DNA of 60,945 nucleotides from an uncultured Myxococcaceae bacterium (GTDB lineage: Bacteria > Myxococcota_A > Polyangia > Polyangiales > Ga0077539), in contig CAMFHP010000040.1 in the NCBI GenBank assembly GCA_945952225.1, positions 1-60,945 on the forward strand. The letters are read 5' to 3'. A program made the position numbers and the translations under genes. Shown here one piece after another: positions 51,574-60,945 of this stretch (position 1 is the first letter of the stretch; each line of letters begins with the position of its first letter). The notes under the pieces were generated by a model. It had not been told where the DNA came from, made no database searches, and worked only from the letters and a program-made list of their open reading frames with translations.

Positions 51574-53814
51574 TCAGCGCGCGCGAACCCCGGGAAATCC
51601 AGCGTCTACGCGCGCCCGCACGACGTCGGCGCGGGCGTCTGCCGCAGCGTCTCGGACCGCGGCGACCGCTGCCGCGTCGGGCGCGACGGCGGGGCCCTGC
51701 GCGGGTGCGTCGCGGGTGTCTCCGAGCGCGCCGTGGAGCAGCGTGGTGGCTTCGAGCGCGTGGCCGTCGAGCGTTCCGCTGCCATCGACGCGGAGCTGGT
51801 ACGCGCCCACCGGGAGCAGCACCGGATTGGTGCTCAACGTGCCGTGGAGGTCGAGCGCGCCGAGCACCGGATCCCACGTGCCCGCGACGTTCTCGCGCAC
51901 CTGCTCGCCGGGCTGTCCGCCCGCGAGCCGCACGACCGTCCACGAGAAGAAGCCCGTGACCGCGTTGGGCTCCTCGCCCGGCCGCAACACCAGCAGGAAC
52001 GTGAGCTCCGTGCCCTCGTCGCGGAGCGTGCCGTTCCACACCTTCGCGCTGCGCGGCGCCCAGGGCATCACCCCCGCGAACGCGCCCGACGCCGCATCGA
52101 TCGGCGTGGGCGGCACCGCAGCACCATCGCCCGCTTCGACCACGGGCTGCGACGTGAACAACCCCGGAAGCCCACCGGGGCCTGCCGCGAGATGCACCGC
52201 ATAGACACACGCCGCACCCATCGCGACGGCGGCCACGATGGGCCCCACGGCGCGGGGCTTCTTCTTGGGCGGACGCGGCTTCTCGGGCGCGGGCATCGCG
52301 TCGACGTGCGCGATGCGCGGCGGCGCGACGGAGCGCGCGGGCGGCGGATGCGCCGAGGGAATGGCGGGCGCGATGGGCGTGTGCGCGTCGCCGTGTCCGA
52401 CCGCGCGGAGGCGCTGCGTGGGGGCCTCGTCGGCGATCTCGTCGACGGGCGGCGGCGCGGGCGTGGGCGTGGGCGCGGCGTGCGCAGGCGGAGGACGCAT
52501 CGTCGCGATGCGCGGGGCCTGGAGCTTGAGCTGCGTGACGGGCTCGATGGTCTCGCGCTCGGTCACGTCGTCGACGCGAAACGCGGCCACGTCGGCGGGC
52601 GCAGCGAACGAGGGGAGCGTGCGCGTGAGGTTGCCGCTGCCATCGAGCGGCTCGACGCGGGCGCTCTCGGGCGCGAAGGTGTTGAAGGCCTCGGCGGCCT
52701 CCGCGACCGTACGAAAGCGGTCGACGGGGAGCGGCGCCGTACAGGTCGCGAACCACGCGTCGAAGGCCTCGGGGAGCGCGCCGCGGAAGCCGAACTTGCG
52801 CGCGCGCTCGCGGGCCGATCCGCGCGCGGGGTTGTGCATCTCACCCAGGAGCTCCGTGACGTCGATGTCGTCGGAGCCCGCGCTGAACCAGTAGTGAAAG
52901 CCCGTGAGCACGCGGAACGCGAGGAGCCCCACGGCCCACACGTCCGTCGCCACGCCCACCACACCGCCAGTGGCCTGCTCGGGCCCCATGAACAGCGCCG
53001 CGCCCCAGGCCGAGAAGAGCCTCGCCTCGTCGCGCGCGCGGTCGCGGAGACGCGCCACGCCGAAGCCCGTGAGCTTCACGTCGTCGCCCACGAGGAGCAC
53101 GTTCGACGGCCGCACGTCGGCGTGCGCGATCTCGCGCGCATGGGCGAAGAGGAGCCCGCGCAACACCTGCCCCACGATGCGCCACGCGACGGGCTCGTCG
53201 AGCGTGGGGCCGAGTCCGAGCGCGTCGAGGCGGTGCGCGAGCGACGACGATTCGAAGGGCTCCGAGGCCACCCACGAGAGCCCCGTCGCGTCATCGTGGC
53301 CTGCGTCGTAGACCGCGAGCGTGCGGGGCGCGGCCGCGCTGGCGCCCACGCGGGCCTCGTCGATGAAGCGCCGTCGCGCGTCGGCCGACACGTTGCTGCG
53401 ATCGAGCACGCGCAGCGCGCAGGTGCGACCGGTGACCGTCTGCGTGGCCTCGTACACGCGCCCCGCGAGCGTGTCGAAGCGCGCCCGCACGACCTTGTAG
53501 TCGCGTGCGAAGGTGACGCCGTCGTCGAGGGCCTCGCGGGCCGAGGGTTCACGCAGCGTCGAGGGCTCTCCCGCGGGCGTGACCTTGAGCTTCTCGGGCG
53601 CCGCGACGCCCACGAGCGTGGCCGCGAAGGCGGGGCGCGCGGGCTTCGAGGCGGGCATCGACGCGGGCGCCGCGGAGGGAGATCCGCCCGCGGGCGTGGG
53701 CGCGCTCGACGGGGTGCCGGGGTTCGAAGCCGAGCCCAGCGGGCCGAGGCCGCGGTCCGTGTGTTCCTCGCGCGGAGGGAGGTCGCCCGCGCTGCGGTGT
53801 TCGCCAGAAGCCAT
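51574..53814 (-). CDS. Predicted membrane-bound pseudokinase (Hanks fold) with extracytoplasmic domain
   Basis: A 746-residue protein. After a disordered Pro/Ser-rich head, residues 105-380 follow a Ser/Thr kinase fold, but key residues differ: the VAIK lysine is Arg135 (CALRVL), the catalytic loop reads HADVRPSN (231-238; Asp233 and Asn238 kept, Arg of HRD lost), and DFG is GFG (250-252), removing the Mg-binding Asp. The Gly loop is also poor. MGPEQ and DVWAVG show the fold is otherwise intact. A Pro-rich linker (440-520), a membrane segment (523-543) and a beta-rich outer domain of about 200 residues follow. It is probably a scaffold or ligand-sensing pseudokinase, although weak activity cannot be excluded. 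Confidence 0.87.
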   Translation of the reverse strand: MASGEHRSAGDLPPREEHTDRGLGPLGSASNPGTPSSAPTPAGGSPSAAPASMPASKPARPAFAATLVGVAAPEKLKVTPAGEPSTLREPSAREALDDGVTFARDYKVVRARFDTLAGRVYEATQTVTGRTCALRVLDRSNVSADARRRFIDEARVGASAAAPRTLAVYDAGHDDATGLSWVASEPFESSSLAHRLDALGLGPTLDEPVAWRIVGQVLRGLLFAHAREIAHADVRPSNVLLVGDDVKLTGFGVARLRDRARDEARLFSAWGAALFMGPEQATGGVVGVATDVWAVGLLAFRVLTGFHYWFSAGSDDIDVTELLGEMHNPARGSARERARKFGFRGALPEAFDAWFATCTAPLPVDRFRTVAEAAEAFNTFAPESARVEPLDGSGNLTRTLPSFAAPADVAAFRVDDVTERETIEPVTQLKLQAPRIATMRPPPAHAAPTPTPAPPPVDEIADEAPTQRLRAVGHGDAHTPIAPAIPSAHPPPARSVAPPRIAHVDAMPAPEKPRPPKKKPRAVGPIVAAVAMGAACVYAVHLAAGPGGLPGLFTSQPVVEAGDGAAVPPTPIDAASGAFAGVMPWAPRSAKVWNGTLRDEGTELTFLLVLRPGEEPNAVTGFFSWTVVRLAGGQPGEQVRENVAGTWDPVLGALDLHGTLSTNPVLLPVGAYQLRVDGSGTLDGHALEATTLLHGALGDTRDAPAQGPAVAPDAAAVAAVRDAAADARADVVRARVDAGFPGVRAR

Positions 53815-53967
53815 CGTTCGCCGGGGCCGCGCGAGCGCCCGTCACCGCCCAATCGGTCCGTGGCCTCCGCGACACGTCGTGGGTGGGGCTTCTACTACCG
53901 ATCCACCATCGCCCGCACGCATTCGGCGCGACGATTCTTCGCCGCGCGCTCTGCTACGGCACGAGGA

Positions 53968-54756
53968 TCAGAACAGCGAGAGCTGCTTCGGCGGCGTCGG
54001 CGCGACGCCGTGTCCGTGCACGGCGAGGGGCGCGTCCTGCATCGCGACGAGGAGGCGCGCGGTGTGGTCGGCGAGGGCCTCCGCGGCGCACGCGCGGGCG
54101 ATCTCGGGGAGGTTGTTGGTCTCCGAGAGGTGCATGAGCACCACGGCCTCCACCGAGCGATCGAGGCGACGGAGCAGCGCCGCGCACTGGTCGTTCGAGA
54201 GGTGCCCGTGCGCCGAGGCCACGCGCCGCTTGAGCTGCATGGAGTAGGGCCCGCGCCAGAGCATCCCCACGTCGTGATTCGATTCGAGGAGCACCGTGTC
54301 GCAGCCGCGAAACAGCCCTTCGAGCGCGGGGGGAACCTCACCGAGATCCGTCGCGAGCGCGGCGCTTCGACCGTCGCGCCCCGTGAGCCGCAGCGCCACC
54401 TGCGCGGCGTCATGGGGAACGGGCGTGGGCGTCACCGTCACCGTGCCCACTTCGAAGGCCGTGCGCGCGCCGAAGACCCGCACGCGCATCGCGCCGTGGA
54501 GCGACAACCTTCGCCGCGTCGACTCGCTCACCCACACCGGCGCGCCGAAGTGCTGCGACACCGCGTCGACGTGCGCGTAGTGGTCGTGGTGCGCGTGGGT
54601 GATGACCACCGCGTCGGGCGCCCTCGCCCCCGCGCGGGCCAGGCGCTGCTGCACGGTGGCGGGAGGAATGCCCGCGTCGACGAGCACGCAGGTCGCGCCG
54701 TCGTCGAAGAGGCACGCGTTGCCACCGGAACCGCTCGCCAGCACCGTCACTCGCAT
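53968..54756 (-). CDS. Metallo-beta-lactamase-fold hydrolase, YycJ/WalJ-like
   Basis: A 262-residue protein of the MBL superfamily. Metal-binding motif THAHHDH is at 53-59 (His54, His56, Asp58, His59), with later ligands in SNHD and the terminal HLS segment. The opening VTVLASGSGGNACLFDDG is typical of the YycJ/WalJ branch, thought to be DNA 5'-exonucleases; other MBL hydrolases look similar. No signal peptide. It lies 27 bp after the universal stress protein gene on the same strand. Confidence 0.88.
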   Translation of the reverse strand: MRVTVLASGSGGNACLFDDGATCVLVDAGIPPATVQQRLARAGARAPDAVVITHAHHDHYAHVDAVSQHFGAPVWVSESTRRRLSLHGAMRVRVFGARTAFEVGTVTVTPTPVPHDAAQVALRLTGRDGRSAALATDLGEVPPALEGLFRGCDTVLLESNHDVGMLWRGPYSMQLKRRVASAHGHLSNDQCAALLRRLDRSVEAVVLMHLSETNNLPEIARACAAEALADHTARLLVAMQDAPLAVHGHGVAPTPPKQLSLF

Positions 54757-54783
54757 CGCAGAGGGCCGCGAGTGTACACGCGA

Positions 54784-55176
54784 TCAGGTGTCGTCGCCCC
54801 GGTACGCGATCACGGGGCAGTGCGCGCGATGGAGCACGGCGTCGGCGACGCTCCCGAGGATCCACCGTCGCACCGGGTGACCGCCGGTCATGGCCACGAC
54901 GATGGCGTCGGCGTCACGCTCGTCGGCGAAGCGCACGAGGGTGTCAGCCACGGCGTCGCCGGTCACCACATGCGTCGAGGTCTCGACGCCGAGGTCGGCG
55001 ACGGCTTCCACGAGGCGCGCGCGGAGTTCGGAGAGGGCGGGGTCGGTGTCGGCGAGGTCGGCCACGTGCACCACGGCGACGTGCGACGAGGCCGCGCGCG
55101 CCACGTCGCTCACCCACGCGAGCGCGTCGTCGGCGGCCTCGGAGAAGTCGTACCCCACCACGATCCGTCGCAGCAT
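54784..55176 (-). CDS. Universal stress protein, UspA family
   Basis: A 130-residue single-domain Usp. The family opening RRIVVGYDFSEAADDALAW (3-21) includes the conserved Asp10, and the C-terminal segment MTGGHPVRRWILGSVADAVL keeps the GS pair and most of the nucleotide-binding loop (consensus G2xG9xGS), so ATP binding is likely. Length is slightly below the usual 140-150. It is the first of two closely spaced genes with the MBL-fold gene 27 bp downstream. Confidence 0.9.
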   Translation of the reverse strand: MLRRIVVGYDFSEAADDALAWVSDVARAASSHVAVVHVADLADTDPALSELRARLVEAVADLGVETSTHVVTGDAVADTLVRFADERDADAIVVAMTGGHPVRRWILGSVADAVLHRAHCPVIAYRGDDT

Positions 55177-55237
55177 CGCGTAGCCCTCGCGACGGTTCTA
55201 CACCGCGGCGCGCGCCGACGCCGCGAGAACGACGGGC

Positions 55238-56218
55238 TCAGTCGTCGCCGAGGGCTTCGAGCACGAGCTCGACGAGCGCGTCGTGAACCCCTGCGCGCGC
55301 GGCGATTTCGGTGACCGAGGGCATGCGACCGAGCTCGCGTTCGAGGGTGCTCACCGCGGCCGCGATGGGCTTCACGAGCGCCCACCGGCGACGGAGCAAC
55401 GCGGCCGGGTCGAGGCGGTCGCGCACCACGGCTTCGAGGCGCAGGAGGCGATCGACCTCGGCGACCTCGACGCCCATGCGGGCCGCGAGCGCGCGGGGCA
55501 GCGAACGCGGCGCCTCGCGCTCGGCGCGGATCTCCTTCGCGGCGGTCTGGAGCGCGCGCAGTCGGGTGACATCGGTCACGGCCACGTCGACCGCGGTGCC
55601 GAGCGCCTTCTCGGCCCACCCCGCCGCCGCGCGCTGCCAGGTGGAGACGTAGCGGTCGAGGCTCCCCTCGCAGCCGAGGGCGCACCATCGGTCGCAGGCC
55701 TCTTCGAGCGCGAGCCGCGAGGCCGCGAGGAACACCGCGCGCTCCCGGTCTCCGAGCCCCTCGGCGTACCAGCGGCCATACACCTCGGCGAGCGCGCGCT
55801 TGCGGTCCACGATGTCGGCGCGCGCCTCCCACGCGGTCTCGACGGCGTCACGAACGGCCTCGCCCGCCGCGTCGCACACGAGCCGCGCCACGTCGTCGGC
55901 GAGCCACCGCGTGAGGTCGGCACCGAGCCACGCTTCGAGGTCGCGCGCCATCGCAGGCAGGTCGGGCTCGTCGACGTGCGGGGCCTCGACGCGGGCCATC
56001 ACCCGCGCGGGAAAGTCCGTGCGCTCTCCGTCGGCGGGCACCGTGGAGCGCCCATGGGCAAGGGCGTTGGCGTGAGGTGCGAACGCGGCGGGCAGCGCGG
56101 GGTTCGCATCGAGCGACTCGCCGAGGGCCTCGACCGCGAGGGCGAGTCGGCGCCCGGCGTGAACGTCGTTTCCTGCGCGGCGGGCCGCTTCCTGGCGGGG
56201 CGATCGGGGCGTCGGCAT
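55238..56218 (-). CDS. Hypothetical protein, 326 aa, with sigma-70 region 3-like C-terminus
   Basis: A soluble, mostly helical protein rich in Ala, Arg, Glu and Asp. I do not recognise the main part. Residues 276-326 (ALVKPIAAAVSTLERELGRM then PSVTEIAARAGVHDALVELV) resemble sigma-70 region 3, a helix-turn-helix-like fold, but no region 2 or 4 is present, so it is not a complete sigma factor. It may interact with DNA or RNA polymerase (inference). The gene begins at 56218, divergent from the FGE-type operon. Confidence 0.7.
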   Translation of the reverse strand: MPTPRSPRQEAARRAGNDVHAGRRLALAVEALGESLDANPALPAAFAPHANALAHGRSTVPADGERTDFPARVMARVEAPHVDEPDLPAMARDLEAWLGADLTRWLADDVARLVCDAAGEAVRDAVETAWEARADIVDRKRALAEVYGRWYAEGLGDRERAVFLAASRLALEEACDRWCALGCEGSLDRYVSTWQRAAAGWAEKALGTAVDVAVTDVTRLRALQTAAKEIRAEREAPRSLPRALAARMGVEVAEVDRLLRLEAVVRDRLDPAALLRRRWALVKPIAAAVSTLERELGRMPSVTEIAARAGVHDALVELVLEALGDD

Positions 56219-56351
56219 CGGTGGTGGCCCGTGGCAGAGGGGGGCCGGGGACGATACCCGAAGCGCGGCCCGTGGCGACCCCTCACGTGCGACCGTCGAC
56301 GGGCGTCTGGCGCCGACCGCGAAGGATTCCCGTCGCGCGCAGAGACCGGGC

Positions 56352-56357
56352 TATGAT
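56352..56357 (+). promoter_or_regulatory. Possible -10 box for the FGE-type operon
   Basis: TATGAT matches the sigma-70 -10 consensus in 5 of 6 positions and lies 56 bp upstream of ATG 56413 in the divergent region. No convincing -35 box is seen; TTCCCG at 56327-56332 is weak and 19 bp away. Confidence 0.35.
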
Positions 56358-56412
56358 CCCGCCCTGCGCGGGGCGCGGTGGCTCGGCGCAACGGAACCTC
56401 GTGAACCTTCGC

Positions 56413-57759
56413 ATGCGTGATTCTTCCGCGTCCGCCCGCCGGGCCTCTCCGTGGTGGGCGGCGGTCTTCGCGTTCGCCGCGCTCCGGTGCAACGCGATCG
56501 TCGACTTCACCGACTGCACCGCCGACCGCGACTGCCGTCTCGGCGAGCGCTGCAACCTCGCGCGCAGCTACTGCGAGGTGCCCGCCCCCGAGCTCTGCAA
56601 CGGCGTCGACGACGACCACGACGGCGTGTCCGACGCGAACGAAGACTTCGGCGCGTGCCAGCGCGAGCGGCGTGCGGGCCAGTGCAGCGACGGCCGTCGA
56701 CGCTGCGTGAACAACCAGCTCACGTGCGTGTACCGCGCGGCCCCCTCCGCCGAGGTGTGTTTCAACGGCCTCGACGAGGACTGCAACGGCACCATCGACG
56801 ACGGCGCCGCGTGCGTCGTGAACTACCCCGCGTCGACGGCGGTGCGCATCGGCAGCGACGACGCTTCGGAGGGAGAGGGCGACGACGCGCCCGAACACCG
56901 CGTGTGCCTCGCGCCCTTCTCGCTCGACAAGCACGAGGTCTCGAACCGCGCGTTTCTCAACTACCTGAACTCCCTCGACGCCTCGCGCTTTCGCATCGGC
57001 ACGCCGCCCTCGCCGCTCAACCGCACGCGCACCTACGGCACCTACGTGCTCTACAACGACAGCACCACGGCGACGCCCAACTGGGTGCCGCTGGTGCTCC
57101 TGCCGCAGTCGACGGAGCCCGGCTACGACCTCTCGATCCGCCGCCGCGGAACGCTCTTCGAAACCGTCGCGGCCGACATCGACACCCTCCCCGCGGTCTT
57201 CGTCACGTGGATCGCCGCGGACCGCTACTGCCGCTGGGCGGGCAAGCACCTGCCGACGGAGGCCGAGTTCTTCCGCGCGATGCAGGGCGACAACGGCGCG
57301 CGGCGCTATCCGTGGGGCAACGACGCGCCGACGTGCGCGCGGGCGAACATCGCGGCGGGCACCAACCGCGCGCCCTGTGTGGGCCGACCGCTCCCCGTGG
57401 CCTCGCTCGACATGGGCGCCACCCCCGAGTCGGTGTTCAACCTCTACGGCAACGTCGACGAGTGGATGTGGGACTACCTCGACACCACGCCCAACCACGA
57501 CCGCAACAACTACTACATGTCCCGCGCGCCTACGGCCTGGTGCACGGACTTTCCCCAGGGACCGCTCGGCCCCATGGCGGGCTCGCCGATCAATGAGCCC
57601 AACAGCACCACGGTGCAGCGTTGCACCCAGTGCCGCTTCTCGCGCGGACGTCGCTTCAGCAGCGATGACCCGCGGCCCCTCATCCGAAAATGGATGGACG
57701 CCGACAACGCCGACACGGCCATCGGCTTCCGCTGCGCCACGGGAGGCGCGAACCGATGA
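56413..57759 (+). CDS. FGE-sulfatase (SUMF1)-domain envelope protein with MopE-like Cys/Asp motifs
   Basis: A 448-residue protein with an N-terminal hydrophobic export segment (about 14-25). Residues 30-135 are Cys/Asp-rich with two MopE-like metal-binding segments (LCNGVDDDHDGV and CFNGLDEDCNGTIDDG). Residues 140-445 form an FGE-sulfatase domain: LDKHEVSNRAFLNYLN, CRWAGKHLPTEAEFFRAM, YPWGN, NLYGNVDEWMWDY and final GFRC. The usual RGGSW segment near the catalytic Cys pair is not recognisable, so formylglycine-generating activity is doubtful; many such domains bind or scaffold. An in-frame GTG at 56401 has a better-placed GGAA and is an alternative start. It is coupled to the TPR gene by overlap. 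Confidence 0.87.
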   Translation: MRDSSASARRASPWWAAVFAFAALRCNAIVDFTDCTADRDCRLGERCNLARSYCEVPAPELCNGVDDDHDGVSDANEDFGACQRERRAGQCSDGRRRCVNNQLTCVYRAAPSAEVCFNGLDEDCNGTIDDGAACVVNYPASTAVRIGSDDASEGEGDDAPEHRVCLAPFSLDKHEVSNRAFLNYLNSLDASRFRIGTPPSPLNRTRTYGTYVLYNDSTTATPNWVPLVLLPQSTEPGYDLSIRRRGTLFETVAADIDTLPAVFVTWIAADRYCRWAGKHLPTEAEFFRAMQGDNGARRYPWGNDAPTCARANIAAGTNRAPCVGRPLPVASLDMGATPESVFNLYGNVDEWMWDYLDTTPNHDRNNYYMSRAPTAWCTDFPQGPLGPMAGSPINEPNSTTVQRCTQCRFSRGRRFSSDDPRPLIRKWMDADNADTAIGFRCATGGANR

Positions 57760-58495
57760 AGCGCTTCGCCATCGCCGCCGCGTTGGTGTTCTCGCTCGCG
57801 CCGCGCTCGCTCCACGCGCAGCCGCGCAACCGCGAGTTCGACCGCCTCGTGCAGCAGGCCGTGCAGGCCTACGACGCGCAAGACGGCGCCACCGCGATCC
57901 AGCTCCTGCAGCGGGCCTACGCGATGCGTCCCCTGCCCCGGCTGCTCTACAACCTCGGACGCGCCCACGAGCTCGCCGGAGACTTCTCCACCGCGGCGAC
58001 CTACTACCAGCGCTTCCTCGCGTCGAACCCCGACCGCGACAGCGCCGCCGTCGCGCAGGAGGCGCTCAACACCGCCGTGCGCCGCGCCGAAGCGCAGAAC
58101 GAAGAGCGGCGCCGTCGTGAGGCCGCCGAGCAGGCCGCCCGCGAGGCCCAGGCCGCCGAGCTCGCGCGCCAGCAGGCCCTCGCGCAATCCGAGGCCGAAC
58201 GTCAACGGAACCTCCTGCGCGTGGGCGTCACGCACCCGCGTCGCATCACCGTGCCCGTGGGCGTCGCGTGGGGCGTGGCGGGCGTCGGCGCGGTGGCCGC
58301 GGGCGTGTTCGGTGCGCTCGCGCTGTCGGCCCAGTCGGACTTCAACAGCAACCGTGACGGCAACGCGCGCGACAGCGCGTCGAGCACCGGAAGCGCCATG
58401 GCCATCGGCGCCGACGTGGCGCTCGGCACCGCGGTGGTCGCGGGCGTCACGGGGCTGGTGCTCTTTCTCACGCAGCCCACGACGGAGGCCGCACC

Positions 58496-58499
<4 letters not shown>
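57756..58499 (+). CDS. TPR-repeat envelope protein with two C-terminal membrane segments
   Basis: A 247-residue protein. The signal peptide is cleaved after LHA (Ala21). TPR-like helices follow (AVQAYDAQDGATAIQLLQRA, LLYNLGRAHELAGDFSTAAT), then a Glu/Ala/Arg coiled coil (about 108-150) and two hydrophobic segments (about 166-192 and 220-241). This layout is common in myxobacteria next to PEGA kinases. It starts at ATG 57756 inside the stop of the FGE-type gene and ends inside the kinase start, so the three genes are translated together. Confidence 0.82.
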
Positions 58500-60271
<1,772 letters not shown>

Positions 60272-60277
<6 letters not shown>

Positions 60278-60286
60278 CCGTCAGTG
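60272..60286. terminator. Palindrome spanning the stop codons of convergent genes
   Basis: CACTGA (60272-60277) and TCAGTG (60281-60286) pair around CCG. Each arm contains one gene's stop codon, so the kinase and cydB genes end inside the same 15-bp palindrome. It may act as a small bidirectional terminator; the stem is short and lacks a T-run. Confidence 0.35.
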
Positions 60287-60945
60287 GGCGGCGCCCTCGC
60301 GGCGCTTGAACACACGAAACAACAACCACAGCGACGGCAGGAGCAGGGCGAAGCCGAAGGGCGTCGTCCACAGCACGAAGCGGATCGTCTCCACCGGCGC
60401 CGCGCTCGCCGCGAAGGTCACGTCGGGCGCGATGACGTAGGGGTGCTGCGCGAGCCCCCAGGCGCCGAGTTCGAGCGCGATCCACGCGACGGAGGCGACC
60501 CGCGCGACGCGCACCCGTCCGCGGTACAGGGCGGCGCCCGAGGCCAGCGCGGCGAGCGCGCCGACCGTCACCACGGGAAGCACGCGGGCGCTCCCGAGGG
60601 CCGACGCGAGGCGCGGCGCCTCCGCACGCAGCAACGGGATCGCGAGCGCCGAGAGCGCCACCACCGCGGTGCCTGCCGCGAGCGCGCGGCGACGAAAATC
60701 TTCGCGGAGCGCGTCGCGGGTCTCGACCGCGAGAAAGACCGCCGCGGCGTACGCGCAGGCCGTGAGCGCGAGGGCGCCGAGCGTGAGCGACAGCGGCGAG
60801 AACCACCGCGCGAAGTCGGGCGCCGCAACCACCCCGTCGCGCACGCGCACACTGCCGTTGGAGAGCACCGCGAGGCACCCCCCCAGGAACCACGGCGTCG
60901 CCGCGCTCGATACGCCTAACACCTCCCCCCAACAGACGCGCGCGG
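60281..60945 (-). CDS. cydB: Cytochrome bd-type ubiquinol oxidase subunit II (partial, 5' end outside window)
   Basis: The minus-strand frame is open from the window edge to the stop at 60281, giving the C-terminal 220 residues or so. It has several membrane segments and the CydB C-terminal signature: WGLAQHPYVIAP, then a helix with LLPSLWLLFRVFK at the end. Nearer the N-terminus PWFLGGCLAVLSNG matches the mid-protein CydB motif. The subunit pairs with CydA in a quinol oxidase of the inner membrane, either the bd type or the cyanide-insensitive CIO type. cydA is probably upstream, outside the window. GTG 60922 is not the true start, because the frame continues upstream with CydB-like sequence. 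Confidence 0.85.
   Translation of the reverse strand, partial: ARVCWGEVLGVSSAATPWFLGGCLAVLSNGSVRVRDGVVAAPDFARWFSPLSLTLGALALTACAYAAAVFLAVETRDALREDFRRRALAAGTAVVALSALAIPLLRAEAPRLASALGSARVLPVVTVGALAALASGAALYRGRVRVARVASVAWIALELGAWGLAQHPYVIAPDVTFAASAAPVETIRFVLWTTPFGFALLLPSLWLLFRVFKRREGAAH

Overview
The window is very GC-rich and densely coded, with strong G/C bias at third codon positions. It looks like chromosomal DNA of a myxobacterium (Myxococcota, probably Polyangiales/Sandaracinaceae-like). That placement is an inference from content: Cys-rich repeat lipoproteins, an IgGFc-binding-type lipoprotein, MopE-like Cys/Asp metal-binding segments, several Hanks-type Ser/Thr kinases (one with a PEGA-like tail), a MeaB GTPase and an elaborate sensory operon. 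I see no rRNA, tRNA, CRISPR array, insertion sequence, phage gene or origin. I support 46 protein genes; the first (Cys-rich lipoprotein) and last (CydB-like) run off the window ends.

Layout. 1-8.0 kb (minus): a lipoprotein with about 27 tandem 8-Cys units, a membrane-anchored cyclophilin, a BtuF-like metal receptor coupled to a patatin lipase with a receiver-like N-terminus. 8.2-16.3 kb: mixed housekeeping and unknown genes (a possible helicase-associated protein, hotdog thioesterase, MeaB, ABC1/UbiB kinase, PPP-type phosphoesterase, large methyltransferase). 16.3-22.0 kb (minus): envelope proteins (IgGFc-binding lipoprotein, YceI-like protein, beta-propeller lipoprotein) and an unknown.

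22.2-38.2 kb: a dispersed polysaccharide region. It holds a sugar nucleotidyltransferase, a Ser/Thr kinase beside UDP-glucose dehydrogenase, an OmpH/Skp-like chaperone, AsnB, and a tightly overlapping operon rmlB - rmlA(long) - a plant UER1/RHM-like 3,5-epimerase/4-reductase - methyltransferase - Wzx-type flippase. Two coupled envelope proteins, a GT4 glycosyltransferase and another epimerase follow. No RmlC is visible, and the UER1-like enzyme could supply both missing steps of dTDP-rhamnose synthesis.

38.6-47.0 kb (plus): a six-gene sensory operon: porin, half-size PstS-like periplasmic protein, CheA-like transmembrane kinase, receiver-HD-GYP c-di-GMP phosphodiesterase, FIST sensor protein, hybrid histidine kinase. 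This is the best candidate for an undescribed system. 47.1-56.2 kb (minus): carB/carA, a predicted pseudokinase with an extracytoplasmic domain, a metallo-beta-lactamase-fold protein, a universal stress protein, and an unknown with a sigma-region-3-like tail. 56.4-60.3 kb (plus): a coupled operon of an FGE-sulfatase-type protein with Cys/Asp motifs, a TPR protein and an active PEGA-type Ser/Thr kinase, facing the 3' part of cydB.

Genes are often coupled by ATGA/GTGA overlaps, and convergent genes can be separated by as little as 3 bp. Several starts are GTG or TTG. The only stretch above 300 bp without a gene is 38239-38608.
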